DNA of 62,234 nt from Lentzea indica (GCF_012184385.1 NZ_VSRL01000024.1:1-62234), one strand, 5' to 3'. Shown: positions 25,655 to 35,215, counted from the first letter of the stretch. Notes: a model not told the origin generated them from the sequence alone. Made by a program: numbers and translations.

Positions 25655-27060
25655 ATGTTGCGTCGCAGGGCACTTCTGCAGTCGGCCGCGCTCGGAGCGA
25701 TGTCAGCGTGGCTCGGAAGGTCCACAATGGACGTCCAGCTGATCAGGCCGGGCGACGCCGCCTACCGCGACGCCAAACTCGGCTACTTCACGCACTACGA
25801 CGGCCAACGTCCGAGCGCGATCGCTCGCGTGACGACTCCCGCGGACGTCCAGCGCTGCATCGAGATCGCGCGCCAGGACAAGACGCGGATCACGGCGAGG
25901 TGCGGCGGCCACAGCTATCCCGGTTACTCCACGGCGGACGGTGCCCTCGTCGTCGACGTGCGCGGTCTCGACCGGATCGACGTGCGGCCCGACGGCACGG
26001 TGGAGGTCGGCGCGGGTGTCTTGTTGATGGACCTCTACATCGTGCTGGCGAATGCGGGCCGCATGATGCCGGCGGGCACGTGCGCGACGGTCGGGATCTC
26101 CGGCCTCACGCTGGGAGGCGGCATCGGCGTGACCGCGCGGCAGTTCGGCCTCACCTGCGACCGGTTGGTCAATGCACGGATCGTGACGCCGGACGGCGTG
26201 CACCGCACGGTCTCCGCGACCGAGCACACCGACCTGTTCTGGGCGCTGCGCGGCGGCGGTGGCGGCAACTTCGGCATCGTCACGTCGTTCGTGTTCCGCA
26301 CCGAACCCGCGCGGAGCTTGACGACGTTCACCCTCACGTTCCCGTCGGCGGCGCTGGCTTCGCTGCTCAGCGTGTGGCCGGACTGGCAAGGCCAAGCACC
26401 GGACGCCATGACCACGACGGTCGGCGTCGGCAGCGGGCCGAACCCGCACGTCGAGGTCTCCGGCTGTTTCATTGGCGCACCGGCGAACGCGAAATCGTTG
26501 CTGGACGACCTGGTCCGCCGCGTCGGCTCGCAACCGGCGTCGCGCCGCGAGCAGGAGCAGAGCTTCCTCGCCGCGATGGAACGGTTCGCGTGGTGCAAGA
26601 GCATCGACGGCTCGTGCCGCCCGAGCTGGAACGGCGGCGGCGGAACGCAGCCGCGCGGGAGCTACGTCGCGACGTCCCGGATGCTGACGCGCCCGATCAC
26701 GACCCGCAGCGGCTCGCGGACATCTTCAAGAACACCCCCAACTCCTACAACATGATCGACGCGATGGGCGGCGCGATCGCACGCGGCCCGGCGTCCGCGT
26801 TCCCGCACCGGTCCGCGCTCGCGAGCATCCAGGTGGAGCTCACCCTGCAGGCGGGCGAAGCCAACGCCCGCCGGGCCATGGGTGTCGCGCGGGACGAGCT
26901 CGCGAAGATGTTCGGCGCCACCGGCTACGTCAACTACCTCGACCCGCAGATGCCGGACTGGGCACGCACCTACTACGGCTCGTCGCTGACCAGGCTCAGG
27001 GAGGTCGCGCGCAAGTACGACCCCGATCGCGTCTTCGCGTTCCCCCAGGGCCTCGTGTGA
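25655..27060 (+). pseudogene. BBE-type FAD-dependent oxidase, frameshifted (probably intact in vivo)
   Basis: The start MLRRRALLQSAALGA looks like a Tat signal. The FAD-binding (PCMH) domain contains both bicovalent flavin anchors: His in CGGHSYPGYS and Cys in AGTCATVGISG. The substrate domain follows, and the BBE C-terminal signature is present near the end (NYLDPQMPDWARTYYG). The first frame fails near 26690 (after SRMLTRP) and the family sequence resumes one base out of phase as DPQRLADIFKNTPNSYN, so one base is missing there. Both halves are well conserved, which argues for a sequence error. The substrate is probably a sugar or secondary metabolite. Confidence 0.85.
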
Positions 27061-27114
27061 ACCCTTAAAGCCGATCCGGGTATTGCCACGTTACGACGTT
27101 CGGCCCTACATTGC

Positions 27115-27130
27115 GGTAACGCCGGTTACC
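27115..27130. promoter_or_regulatory. GGTAAC-4-GTTACC inverted repeat upstream of the lipase gene
   Basis: A perfect 6-bp inverted repeat with a 4-bp spacer lies 16 bp upstream of the lipase start codon, just before the likely ribosome site (AAAGGGG). Possible repressor site; the protein is unknown. Confidence 0.45.
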
Positions 27131-27146
27131 ACAAAGGGGTCCAACG

Positions 27147-28277
27147 ATGCCGCTCCGTGCCGTGCTCGCCGCCGTTTTCCTCTTGTTATCCCTGGTCACA
27201 CCCGCTGTGGCGGCCGCGCCGGGCGATCTGGTCAGCAGCAGGGAGGTGGCGTGGCACCCGGAGCCTCTCCGACTGCTGCCCGCCCCGGTGAAGGCCTACG
27301 ACATCCGCTACCGCTCGACGTCCGCGAAGGGCGCGGGCAACGTCGTGTCCGGCATGGTCCTCGTGCCCCCGCTGCCGTGGACGAACGGTCCGCGGCCGAT
27401 CGTGGCCTACGCGATGGGCACCCAGGGCATGGCCGACCGCTGCGCGCCGTCGCAGCAGCTGCAGAACGGCACCGAGCCCGAGATCGCGTTCCTCGCGCAG
27501 GCCATGTTCAAGGGCTGGGCGGTCGCGGTCACGGACTACGAAGGCCTTGGCACGCCAGGGGATCACACCTACGCGGTGTCCCGTTCGGAGGGACGCGCCC
27601 TGCTGGACGTGGCACGGGCGGCGAGCAACATCCCCGGCCTGTCCGCTGACGCCCCTGTCGGTGTTTTCGGCTACTCCCAGGGCGGTCAGGCCGCGTCATC
27701 GGCCGCCGAGCAGTGGAAGTCCTACGCGCCTTCGCTGAACGTCGTCGGTGTCGCGGCGGGTGGCGTGCCCGCCGACCTGAACGCGGTCGCGAAGTTCAAC
27801 GACGGCAACGCCGGTTCCGGACTGGTGTTCGCGGCGGCCGCGGGGTACGCCGAGGCCTATCCCGAGCTGCCGTTGTCGTCGGTGCTGAACGCCCGTGGCA
27901 CGCAGGTCATCGACCAGATCCGCAACTCGTGCGTCGCCGAGATCGCTTTGGTGGCACCGTTCGCGCGCCTCAACTCGCTGACCACGCGACCGGACGTCAT
28001 CCTGGATCCGTTGTGGCAGAAGAGGTTGACGGAGAACATGCTCGGCTCGGTGAAGCCGGCCGCGCCCGTGTACCTCTACCACGGCACACTGGACGAGCTG
28101 ATCCCGTTCAGCGTCGGGCAGAAGCTGCGCTCGCAGTGGTGCTCGCTGGGCGCGGACGTGCAGTGGACGCCGCTGCCGTTGCTCGGGCACGTCGCCGCGG
28201 TCAGTGCGTGGGGCACGAACGCGCTGAACTGGCTGGGCGACCGTTTCGCCGGCAAGAGCACGCGTCCTAACTGCTGA
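27147..28277 (+). CDS. Secreted triacylglycerol lipase (LIP family, CalA-like)
   Basis: 376 residues with a signal peptide (LAAVFLLLSLVTPAVAAAPG). Catalytic triad candidates are Ser near residue 176 in VFGYSQGGQAA, Asp in HGTLDELIP and His in LLGHVAAV. The YEGLGTPGDHTY segment is characteristic of the secretory lipase family PF03583. Cysteines in ADRCAPS, IRNSCVAE and SQWCSLG may form disulfides. The 3' end overlaps the convergent membrane-protein gene by 11 nt. Confidence 0.9.
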   Translation: MPLRAVLAAVFLLLSLVTPAVAAAPGDLVSSREVAWHPEPLRLLPAPVKAYDIRYRSTSAKGAGNVVSGMVLVPPLPWTNGPRPIVAYAMGTQGMADRCAPSQQLQNGTEPEIAFLAQAMFKGWAVAVTDYEGLGTPGDHTYAVSRSEGRALLDVARAASNIPGLSADAPVGVFGYSQGGQAASSAAEQWKSYAPSLNVVGVAAGGVPADLNAVAKFNDGNAGSGLVFAAAAGYAEAYPELPLSSVLNARGTQVIDQIRNSCVAEIALVAPFARLNSLTTRPDVILDPLWQKRLTENMLGSVKPAAPVYLYHGTLDELIPFSVGQKLRSQWCSLGADVQWTPLPLLGHVAAVSAWGTNALNWLGDRFAGKSTRPNC

Positions 28278-28611
28278 TCAACGCTGCGGCGAGAGCCGTG
28301 AAGTAGGTCCCTCCCGCGAGGATGCCGTGCACCAGCGGGAGGGGCCTCTTCGTGGTGAAGACGGCTTCCGTGGCTGCTTTGAGGTAGGCGTTCCCCGCTG
28401 CGGCGGGATTGCGCTTTCGCCAGCCCTTCGTCAGCAGAGTGTCGCCAAGGCCGTTGGTCAGGTTGAGCACCGCCCACCCGATCCACGCCAGCACAACAGG
28501 GCCCGCGGCGACGAAGCCGATCCAGAACCCGAGACTGACAAGCGCCGTGGCGAGGTGGAAGTACGCGAGCGGTGGAACCCGTCTTCGCGCTCTGAGCAGG
28601 CGCACGAGCAT
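28267..28611 (-). CDS. Small membrane protein, 3-4 spans
   Basis: 114 residues beginning MLVRLLRARRRVPPLAYFHL, with spans near 17-37, 40-58 and 95-113 around the polar stretch GWRKRNPAAAGNAYLKAA. Family not recognised. Its start codon shares the CATG palindrome with the start of the divergent TetR gene, so its promoter must lie inside that gene or it is leaderless. Confidence 0.6.
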   Translation of the reverse strand: MLVRLLRARRRVPPLAYFHLATALVSLGFWIGFVAAGPVVLAWIGWAVLNLTNGLGDTLLTKGWRKRNPAAAGNAYLKAATEAVFTTKRPLPLVHGILAGGTYFTALAAALISS

Positions 28612-29179
28612 GACCAACCCGACCTCGAACCGGGACCGCGCGCTCGTTGCGGCGATCGATCTGCTCGGCACGGAAGGACTACGCGGCCTGACGCACGCGC
28701 GTGGACAATCGCGCAGACCTGCCCGAGGGATCGACGTCGAACTACTTCCGCACGCGCGCCGCACTGCTCGACGGCTTGGTGGACTGGATGGTGCGCAAGG
28801 AGACCCCGGAGGTCGCGGCGACGCTGAAGCCCAGGTCCGCCGAAGAACTGGTGGACGAGCTGTGCCGGCTCTACGACTACATGACCGGCCCGAACGTCGT
28901 CGCAGCCACCGCGCGCATGGTGCTGTGGATGGAGGCCGCGACCAACCGTCAGGTGCGCCAGGCGTTGCTGCGCGGGCGGGCCACGATGTCGTCGATGCTC
29001 ATCCCGGCACTGGCGAGCCTCGGCGCGCGGGATCCGCTGGCGGCCTCCGACACGATCGGCGCGTGTGTCCAGGGCGTGTTCCTGCAGCGGTTCGCGCGCG
29101 GAGAGGAGGTGGATCCCCGGCCGTTGCTGGAGATCATCGTCCGAGGTGCTCTGGTGGGGAAACCTCCTCCGGAACGTGA
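28610..29179 (+). pseudogene. TetR-family regulator, frameshifted (probably intact in vivo)
   Basis: It begins MTNPTSNRDRALVAAIDLLG; the recognition helix and next helix read GLRGLTHAR, then, out of phase, VDNRADLPEGSTSNYFRTRAALLDG. The phase change near 28700, in a GCGCGC run, needs two bases added or one removed. A second correction, one extra G in the GGGG run at 29156-29159, brings in a stop at 29177-29179; without it the frame runs on into unrelated sequence. The body is a normal TetR ligand domain. It is convergent with and overlaps the DUF3291 gene by 46 nt. Confidence 0.8.
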
Positions 29180-29594
29180 ACCCGTCCGGCGTCGGACCGT
29201 TCGTCCTGACCAGGTCGAGCTTCGCGAGCCCTTCCTCGGTGCTGGGCTGATGTCCCCTGGGCACCCACCACATCACGTCCAGGGAGGATTCCGCCTCGAA
29301 CCATCTGGCGCTGCCCTTGACCGCATCGAGGTGCAGGCCGCTGAAGGTGAACTCCCACAACGCCTCGACCGACTCCCACACGCTGAGGTTGAACGCCTCG
29401 CGCCACGGGTCGAGCCCGAGCCGGTTCAGGTCGGTCGTCATCCGCTCCGAGCTCGGCCGCCACACGAAACCGGGAGCCCGCTGCGCCAGCTCGTTGATCG
29501 GGTCGATCTTCGAGGTGAACCCGCGCATCCTCGGGTGGTCGAACGCCCACCGCCCGGTCGAGATGTTGGCCTGTGCCAGGTGGAAGTCCCCCAT
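29134..29594 (-). pseudogene. DUF3291-family protein, frameshifted at its 3' end (probably intact in vivo)
   Basis: Starts MGDFHLAQANISTGRW at 29594. Family features: PGFVWRPSSE, NLSVWESVEALWEFTFSG, DVMWWVPRGHQPSTEEGLAKL and GPTPDGFTFRRRFP. These are the marks of DUF3291 proteins, small alpha/beta-barrel proteins related to antibiotic-biosynthesis monooxygenases. After RRRFP the frame lacks its stop; one added base at the GGGG run (29156-29159) gives PPEHLGR and a stop at 29134. The same single correction also closes the TetR gene on the other strand. Confidence 0.8.
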
Positions 29595-29619
29595 GTCCCC
29601 ACTCTGACATGATCGGTCC

Positions 29620-30552
29620 ATGAGGTGTGTGGTGCTGGACGACTACCAGGGCGTGGCGCTCGCCAATGCGGACTGGTCGGGCCTCGACGTGACCGTGCTG
29701 CGCGAACACCTGGACGACCCGGCTCCGGCACTGGCCGACGCCGAGTGCGTCGTGATCATGCGCGAGCGGACCCCGTTCACGGCCGAGTTGTTCGCTCTGC
29801 TGCCGAAGCTCCGGTTGCTGATCACCAGCGGCATGCGCAACGCCTCGATCGACCTCGCCGCGGCTCGGGAGCACGGTGTCACGGTCTGCGGCACCGGCAG
29901 CGCGAAGACCCCGCCGACCGAGCTGACCTGGGCTTTGATCCTGGGCCTCGCTCGCCATCTGGTCGTCGAGAACGCGGCGTTCCACTCCGGCGGCCCGTGG
30001 CAGAGCACCGTCGGCGTCGACCTCGCCGGCCGCACGCTCGGCCTGGTCGGCTTCGGCAACCTCGGCAAGGCCGTCGGCCGCATCGGCAAGGCGTTCGGCA
30101 TGGACGTGGTGGCGTGGAGCCCCAACCTCACGGTCGACCGGACCGAGGCCGAGGGCGTCCGGCTCGCGTCCGGCCTGCACGAGTTGCTGGCGCAGAGCGA
30201 CTTCGCGTCTGTCCATCTTGTCCTGAGCGACCGGAGCCGGGGACTGGTCGACGCGGCGGCACTGGCGTGCCTGAAGCCCTCGGCGTTCCTGATCAACACC
30301 TCCCGTGCCGCCATCGTGGACGGTCCCGCGCTGCTGGAGGTGTTGCGGGAGAAGCGAATCGCCGGTGCGGGGCTCGACGTGTTCGAGGTGGAGCCGCTGT
30401 CGTTGGGGGACGAGCTCCGTACGTTGCCGAACGTTCTCGCCACCCCGCACCTCGGCTACGTCACCGAGGCGAACTACCGCACGTACTTCCAGGAGGCTGT
30501 GGAGGACGTCCATGCCTTCATCGCGGGTGAACCGATCCGCGAGCTGACGTAA
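29620..30552 (+). CDS. D-isomer-specific 2-hydroxyacid dehydrogenase
   Basis: 310 residues. NAD-binding Rossmann motif LGLVGFGNLGKAVGRI. The family's substrate and catalytic motifs appear in order: TSGMRNASIDL, INTSRAAIVDG, GAGLDVFEVEPL and the catalytic His in TPHLGYVTE. It interconverts a 2-keto acid and a D-2-hydroxy acid with NAD(P)H; the exact substrate cannot be told. Only 25 bp separate its start from the divergent DUF3291 start. Confidence 0.92.
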   Translation: MRCVVLDDYQGVALANADWSGLDVTVLREHLDDPAPALADAECVVIMRERTPFTAELFALLPKLRLLITSGMRNASIDLAAAREHGVTVCGTGSAKTPPTELTWALILGLARHLVVENAAFHSGGPWQSTVGVDLAGRTLGLVGFGNLGKAVGRIGKAFGMDVVAWSPNLTVDRTEAEGVRLASGLHELLAQSDFASVHLVLSDRSRGLVDAAALACLKPSAFLINTSRAAIVDGPALLEVLREKRIAGAGLDVFEVEPLSLGDELRTLPNVLATPHLGYVTEANYRTYFQEAVEDVHAFIAGEPIRELT

Positions 30553-30593
30553 CCGATGCCGCGGCCTGGCGATAAACAGCCAGGAGGTCCGCT

Positions 30594-31454
30594 ATGGACG
30601 GCACCAGGCTGGTGGTGGTCACCGGCGCGACCGGGCGCCAGGGCGGCTCGGTCGCACGGCACCTGCTCGCGGACGGCTGGCGGGTGCGAGCGCTGACGCG
30701 TGATCCCTCGTCACCCGCTGCTCTCAGGCTGGCTTCGGCCGGCGCCGAGGTGATGCGCGCGGACATGGCCTCTCTCGATTCGCTGCGCCCTGCTTTTTCC
30801 GGCGCGCACGGGGTGTTCAGCGTCCAGAACCCGATGATCAGCGGGCTCGACGGAGAGGTCCAGCAGGGACTGACGGTCGGCGATGCCGCGGCAGAGGCGG
30901 GCGTGCGGCACGTGGTGTACGGGTCGGCGGGACCGGGCGTGCCGGAGACCGGCGTGGGGCAGTGGGACAACAAGCTGGTGATCCAGGCACATCTGGAGTC
31001 GCTCGGTCTGCCGTTGACGGTCTTGCGCCCGATGGCGTTCATGGAACTGATGACCGACAAGGACTTCTATCCACCGGTGTCCATGTGGCACCTGATGCCG
31101 AAGCTGATCGGTGACGACCGGCCGCTGCTGTGGTTCTCCGCTGACGACGTCGGTGCCGTGGCGGCGCGTGCCTTTGCCGAGACGGACCGGTTCGTCTCGG
31201 AAGACCTGGCTCTGTGCGCGGACGTGCAGAGCATCGACGAGTGCCGCCGGCTCTGGAGAGAGGTGGCCGGCCGCTCACCGCGAGGCATTCCGATGCCGAT
31301 CTGGCTGTTCGAGAAGTTCGTAGGCCCCGACCTGATCAAGATGTGGCGATGGCTGCGCACCCATCCCGTCCCGGTCGACCTCGCCGCCACGAAGGCGGTC
31401 GCACCGTCCGTCCTGGCCGTCCGTGAATGGCTGGTGCGCCGAACCTACTCGTAG
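30594..31454 (+). CDS. NmrA-like atypical short-chain dehydrogenase/reductase
   Basis: 286 residues with dinucleotide motif VVTGATGRQGGSVARHLLADG at the N-terminus and the NmrA features GVFSVQNPM and HVVYGSAGPGVPETGVGQWDNK. LTVLRPMAFMELM follows. These proteins bind NAD(P) and act as redox sensors or quinone/ketone reductases. AGGAGG lies 6 bases before the ATG. It follows the hydroxyacid dehydrogenase by 41 bp and may be co-transcribed with it and with the SRPBCC gene. Confidence 0.9.
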   Translation: MDGTRLVVVTGATGRQGGSVARHLLADGWRVRALTRDPSSPAALRLASAGAEVMRADMASLDSLRPAFSGAHGVFSVQNPMISGLDGEVQQGLTVGDAAAEAGVRHVVYGSAGPGVPETGVGQWDNKLVIQAHLESLGLPLTVLRPMAFMELMTDKDFYPPVSMWHLMPKLIGDDRPLLWFSADDVGAVAARAFAETDRFVSEDLALCADVQSIDECRRLWREVAGRSPRGIPMPIWLFEKFVGPDLIKMWRWLRTHPVPVDLAATKAVAPSVLAVREWLVRRTYS

Positions 31455-31467
31455 TAAGTTCGGCGGC

Positions 31468-31923
31468 ATGACGCCGGACGCCTCCGCGCACATCGACATC
31501 GCCGCCTCACCGCGACGGGTGTTCGACCTGGTCAGTGACCTGCGTGGGCTCAGCACCTGCGCCGAGGAGTACTCCGGCGGCAAGTGGCTCAACGCCTCCG
31601 GCCCGCAGGTCGGCGCCCGGTTCCGTGGCGTCAACAAGCGCGGCTGGCGGGTGTGGCCGACGACTTCCACCGTGACCGACTGCTCCGCGACCAGGTTCGC
31701 GTTCGAGGTGAAGTCGCTCGGGATGGCGGTGTCGCGCTGGCAGTACGACATCGAGGAGACGGACGCCGGCTGTCGCGTCACCGAGTCCACCTGGGATCGC
31801 CGGCCGGGCTGGTACAAGCCGATCACCGTGCTGGCGACCGGAGTGAAGGACCGCGCGGTGACGAACCAGCGCAACATCGAGGCGACGCTGGAGCGGCTCA
31901 AGCGGGCCGCCGAGTCCGTCTGA
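31468..31923 (+). CDS. SRPBCC (polyketide cyclase/START-like) protein
   Basis: 151 residues with the standard START-like fold order: opening strand IDIAASPRRVFDLVSDLRGL, the core GARFRGVNKRGWRVWPTTSTV and the long C-terminal helix NQRNIEATLERLKR. Such proteins bind hydrophobic ligands or catalyse cyclisation or hydrolysis; this one is of the simple SRPBCC type with no clear catalytic residues. The start at 31468 lies 13 bp after the NmrA gene stop. Confidence 0.85.
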   Translation: MTPDASAHIDIAASPRRVFDLVSDLRGLSTCAEEYSGGKWLNASGPQVGARFRGVNKRGWRVWPTTSTVTDCSATRFAFEVKSLGMAVSRWQYDIEETDAGCRVTESTWDRRPGWYKPITVLATGVKDRAVTNQRNIEATLERLKRAAESV

Positions 31924-31961
31924 CAATCGGACAGAACCGCTCACTTTTAAACACAGCACCA

Positions 31962-31986
31962 CACAGTCGCTGATCAGCGGACTGTG
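31962..31986 (+). terminator. Stem-loop after the SRPBCC gene
   Basis: CACAGTC and GACTGTG arms enclose the palindrome GCTGATCAGC, giving a nearly continuous stem 39 bp after the stop. It separates the housekeeping genes from the sugar operon. No U-tract is visible. Confidence 0.55.
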
Positions 31987-32082
31987 GCCGCGAGCTGCAA
32001 ACATCGGAGGACCGGAACAAGACCGGTCGCTCTGACCCGTTGTAAACGCTCTGAACAGCGTGAGAGCGTGTCCAAACGACGG

Positions 32083-32134
32083 TTGACACCCTCGTAACGC
32101 CTGCGTTCAATGCTCGTCAAATATCCTATAGGAT
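32083..32134 (+). promoter_or_regulatory. Promoter and operator of the sugar catabolic operon
   Basis: TTGACA (32083-32088) and a weak TTCAAT (32106-32111) are 17 bp apart. The perfect 12-bp palindrome ATCCTATAGGAT lies immediately downstream at 32123-32134, where a repressor would block transcription. It ends 20 bp before the first start codon. The FCD-type GntR regulator at the end of this operon is the likely binder (inference). Confidence 0.72.
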
Positions 32135-32154
32135 CAGAGATCCGAGGAGTTGGC

Positions 32155-33243
32155 GTGGCAAAGGTCCTGCGTGCCGAGGCGTTCCAGGTCGACGTTCCGG
32201 TCGAGACTCTGCGCACCGACGCGGTCCAGCAGTTCATCAAGCAGGAGACGGTTTTCGTCGAGATCACGACCGACGACGGCCTCACCGGACTCGGCTACGC
32301 CTACACGATCGGCACGGGCGGCAGCTCCGTTCTCGCGCTCCTCAAAGATCACCTGCTCCCGAGGGTCGAAGGTGCCGACGCGCGCCGGATCGAGCACGTC
32401 TGGCGGGACCTGTTCGCCCACACCCGGTCCACCACGGCCGGCGCGATCACCTCGCTCGCACTGGCTGCCGTGGACACCGCGCTCTGGGACCTGCGCTGTC
32501 TGCGCGCCCGGGAACCGTTGTGGCGCATGGCAGGCGGCTTCCGTCAGGAGGTGCCGCTCTACGACACCGAGGGCGGCTGGCTGCATCTGTCCACGGAGGA
32601 GCTCGTCGCTGGCGCCAAGGAAACAGCGGCGCAGGGCTGGCAGGGCATCAAGATGAAGGTCGGCAAGCCCGACCTGACCGAGGACGTCGAACGCCTCGAG
32701 GCTGTCAGGGAAGCGGTCGGCGAGCGGTTCGCGATCATGGTCGACGCCAACCAGTCCATGACGTCCGCCGAGGCGATCCGGCGTGCGGACGCCTTCCGGA
32801 ACGTCAACCTCACCTGGCTAGAAGAGCCGCTGCCCGCCGACGACGTGAGCGGGCACGAACGGCTCGCGAAGTCCACCACGATCCCGATCGCGGTGGGGGA
32901 GTCGCTGTACTCGGTGGCGCAGTTCCGCGAGTACCTCGAACGCGGTGCCGCCTCGATCATCCAGGTCGACGCGGCGCGGATCGGCGGTATCACGCCGTTC
33001 CTCAAGGTCGCGCACGTCGCGGAGGCGTTCAACGCCGACGTCTGCCCGCACTTCCTGATGGAGCTGCACGTCAGCCTCGCCGCCGCGCTGCCCAACGGGA
33101 AGTTCGTCGAGCACATCCCGCAGCTGCGCGCGATCACCAAGAGCGAGATGACCGTCCACAACGGACACGCGCTCGCCCCGGAAACGCCAGGTCTCGGCAT
33201 CGACTGGGATCGCGATGCGATGGAAGACCTTCGGGTCATTTGA
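32155..33243 (+). CDS. Enolase-superfamily sugar-acid dehydratase (mandelate racemase group)
   Basis: 362 residues from GTG 32155, preceded by GAGGAG. Enolase-superfamily metal and base residues are visible in order: KxK in GIKMKVG, Asp in IMVDANQSM, Glu in LTWLEEPL, Glu in IAVGESLYS, and the second-base region CPHFLMELHVSLAAALPNG with its His. This is the mandelate racemase/galactarate dehydratase type, which removes water from sugar acids; the sugar is not determined. First gene of the operon, directly after the ATCCTATAGGAT operator. Confidence 0.9.
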   Translation: MAKVLRAEAFQVDVPVETLRTDAVQQFIKQETVFVEITTDDGLTGLGYAYTIGTGGSSVLALLKDHLLPRVEGADARRIEHVWRDLFAHTRSTTAGAITSLALAAVDTALWDLRCLRAREPLWRMAGGFRQEVPLYDTEGGWLHLSTEELVAGAKETAAQGWQGIKMKVGKPDLTEDVERLEAVREAVGERFAIMVDANQSMTSAEAIRRADAFRNVNLTWLEEPLPADDVSGHERLAKSTTIPIAVGESLYSVAQFREYLERGAASIIQVDAARIGGITPFLKVAHVAEAFNADVCPHFLMELHVSLAAALPNGKFVEHIPQLRAITKSEMTVHNGHALAPETPGLGIDWDRDAMEDLRVI

Positions 33244-33262
33244 GAATCACAAAGGAGTGGTC

Positions 33263-35215
33263 TTGAGAGCGTTAGGTGTCGTTGCCGGCCTGCTCGCGTC
33301 GCTGATCGCGGTCCCTGCGTCAGCCCAAGCGCCGGAAGCACAACAGGTTCAGAAGATCGCCGAGAAGCCCTACATGGGCTGGAGCAGCTGGAGCCTGCAG
33401 GCGACCAACTACCCCGGCGTGAACCCGGACGGCCCGGCGAGCTGGCTGAACGAGAAGAACGTCGTGGCGCAGGCGGACGTGCTCGCGGCGAAGTTCAAGA
33501 AGCACGGCTACAACCATGTCAACGTCGACGCGGGCTGGCTCGGCTCGTTCGACGAGTACGGGCGCCCTGTCGTGGATGCGAAGAAGTTCCCGCACGGCAT
33601 GAAGTGGCTCGCCGACTACGTGCACGGCAAGGGACTCAAGCTCGGCTCCTACCTCGCGGTCGGCCTGGGCCTCAAGGCGTACAACGACGGCAAGACGCCG
33701 ATCCACAACGCGCCCGGCTGCACCACCAAGGACCTCGTCTACCCGGACCTGCGCAAGACCAACGGGTGGGACATGGCCTACAAGATGAACTTCGCCAACC
33801 CGTGCTCGCAGGCCTACCTCGACTCGATCGCGAAGGTGCTGGCCGGCTGGGACGTCGACTTCCTCAAGCTCGACGGCGTCGGCCCCGGCAGCTTCAAGGG
33901 CGGCGAGAACTACGACAACACCGATGACGTCAAGGCGTGGAACACCGCGCTCAAGCGGACCGGCCGCCCGATCGAGTTCCTCATCTCGTGGGCGTTGTCG
34001 CATCGCCAGGCCGACGTGTGGAAGGCGAACACCAACGGCTGGCGCGTCGACACCGACGTCGAGTGTTACTGCGACACGCTCGTCACCTGGAACAACTCGG
34101 TGAAGATCCGCTGGAACGACGTCGTGCAGTGGATCGACGACGCCGGTCCCGGCCGCTGGAACAACCTCGATAGCATCAACGTCGGCAACGGCCAGATGGA
34201 CGGCATCACCGAGGCCGAGCGCCGCAGCTACATGACGTTGTGGGCGATCTCGAACTCGCCGCTGTACATGGGCGACGACCTGACGAAGATCGACGACTTC
34301 GGCTACAAGCTGCTGACCAACGACGAGGTCATCGCCATCAACCAGGCCGGCATCCCCGCCCGTCCTGTCGACCAGTTCTCCGACCAGCAGGTCTGGTACG
34401 CCCGCAACGCCGACGGCAGCTACACCGTGGCGCTGTTCAACCTCGGCTCCAGGCCCGCGAGCGTCACCGCGGACTTCGCGCGGCTCGGCATCTCCGGCAA
34501 CGCCAGGGTCCGCGACGTGTGGGAGCGCAAGGACATCGGCCAGGCGAACGGCTCGTTCAGCGCGGAACTTCCGGTGCACGGCACGAAACTGCTCAAGATC
34601 ACCCCACGATCGGCCGTCGCACCCGCCGTCGTGCAGGGCACCGCGGCCACGCCGACCAGCGTCTCGCTGAAGTGGCAGGGCAAGTCCGGTGTCCGTTACG
34701 ACGTCTACGCGGGCAACAAGAAGGTCGCGACCACCACCAGCACCAGCGCGACCGTCACCGGCCTCACCCCGGCGAGCTCCTACGAGTTCACCGTTGTGCA
34801 GAACGGCAACCGCTCGAAGCCGGTTTCCTTCGTCACGCCGAAGGAAACGGTGACGTACGAAGCGGAGAAGGGCAGTCCCGCTGGCGGCGCGACCGTCTAC
34901 GGCTGCGCGTGCTCGAACGGCTCCAAGGTCGGGTTCATCGGCGGTAGCGGCGTTCTCACGATGCCGACGGTGAACGTACCTCGCGAGGGCACCTACCTCG
35001 TCGAGTTGTCCTACATCGACGCCAGCTCCAGCCGGACCGGCGTCGTCACGGTGAACGGCACCAGCTTCAAGCTGCCCGTCGCCGGCTCGAACGACGACAA
35101 CTGGAACGCGCCGCAGAAGGTCACCGTTCCGATCTACCTGCTGGCGGGCAACAACACGATTCGCTTCGGCAACCCCGACGAGTCCGTGTTCGACGTCGAC
35201 AGCATCCGCATCTGA
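33263..35215 (+). CDS. Secreted GH27 alpha-galactosidase with FN3 and CBM35-like domains
   Basis: 650 residues from TTG 33263, set by AAAGGAG 5 bases upstream. Signal peptide to about AVPASAQA. GH27 barrel: KPYMGWSSWS, nucleophile Asp in VDFLKLDGVG, acid/base Asp in WRVDTDVE, and ISNSPLYMGDDL. A beta-sandwich closes the catalytic part. A fibronectin III domain covers about 449-530 and a CBM35/CBM6-like domain about 534-650 (VTYEAEKG...DVDSIRI). It removes terminal alpha-galactose (or beta-L-arabinopyranose) from polysaccharide outside the cell before uptake by the ABC system encoded next. Confidence 0.93.
   Translation: MRALGVVAGLLASLIAVPASAQAPEAQQVQKIAEKPYMGWSSWSLQATNYPGVNPDGPASWLNEKNVVAQADVLAAKFKKHGYNHVNVDAGWLGSFDEYGRPVVDAKKFPHGMKWLADYVHGKGLKLGSYLAVGLGLKAYNDGKTPIHNAPGCTTKDLVYPDLRKTNGWDMAYKMNFANPCSQAYLDSIAKVLAGWDVDFLKLDGVGPGSFKGGENYDNTDDVKAWNTALKRTGRPIEFLISWALSHRQADVWKANTNGWRVDTDVECYCDTLVTWNNSVKIRWNDVVQWIDDAGPGRWNNLDSINVGNGQMDGITEAERRSYMTLWAISNSPLYMGDDLTKIDDFGYKLLTNDEVIAINQAGIPARPVDQFSDQQVWYARNADGSYTVALFNLGSRPASVTADFARLGISGNARVRDVWERKDIGQANGSFSAELPVHGTKLLKITPRSAVAPAVVQGTAATPTSVSLKWQGKSGVRYDVYAGNKKVATTTSTSATVTGLTPASSYEFTVVQNGNRSKPVSFVTPKETVTYEAEKGSPAGGATVYGCACSNGSKVGFIGGSGVLTMPTVNVPREGTYLVELSYIDASSSRTGVVTVNGTSFKLPVAGSNDDNWNAPQKVTVPIYLLAGNNTIRFGNPDESVFDVDSIRI

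Noticed and set aside
25655-27060. The FAD oxidase as a true decayed gene
   Set aside because: There is only one phase change, with full conservation of flavin anchors and the C-terminal motif; a missing base is more likely.
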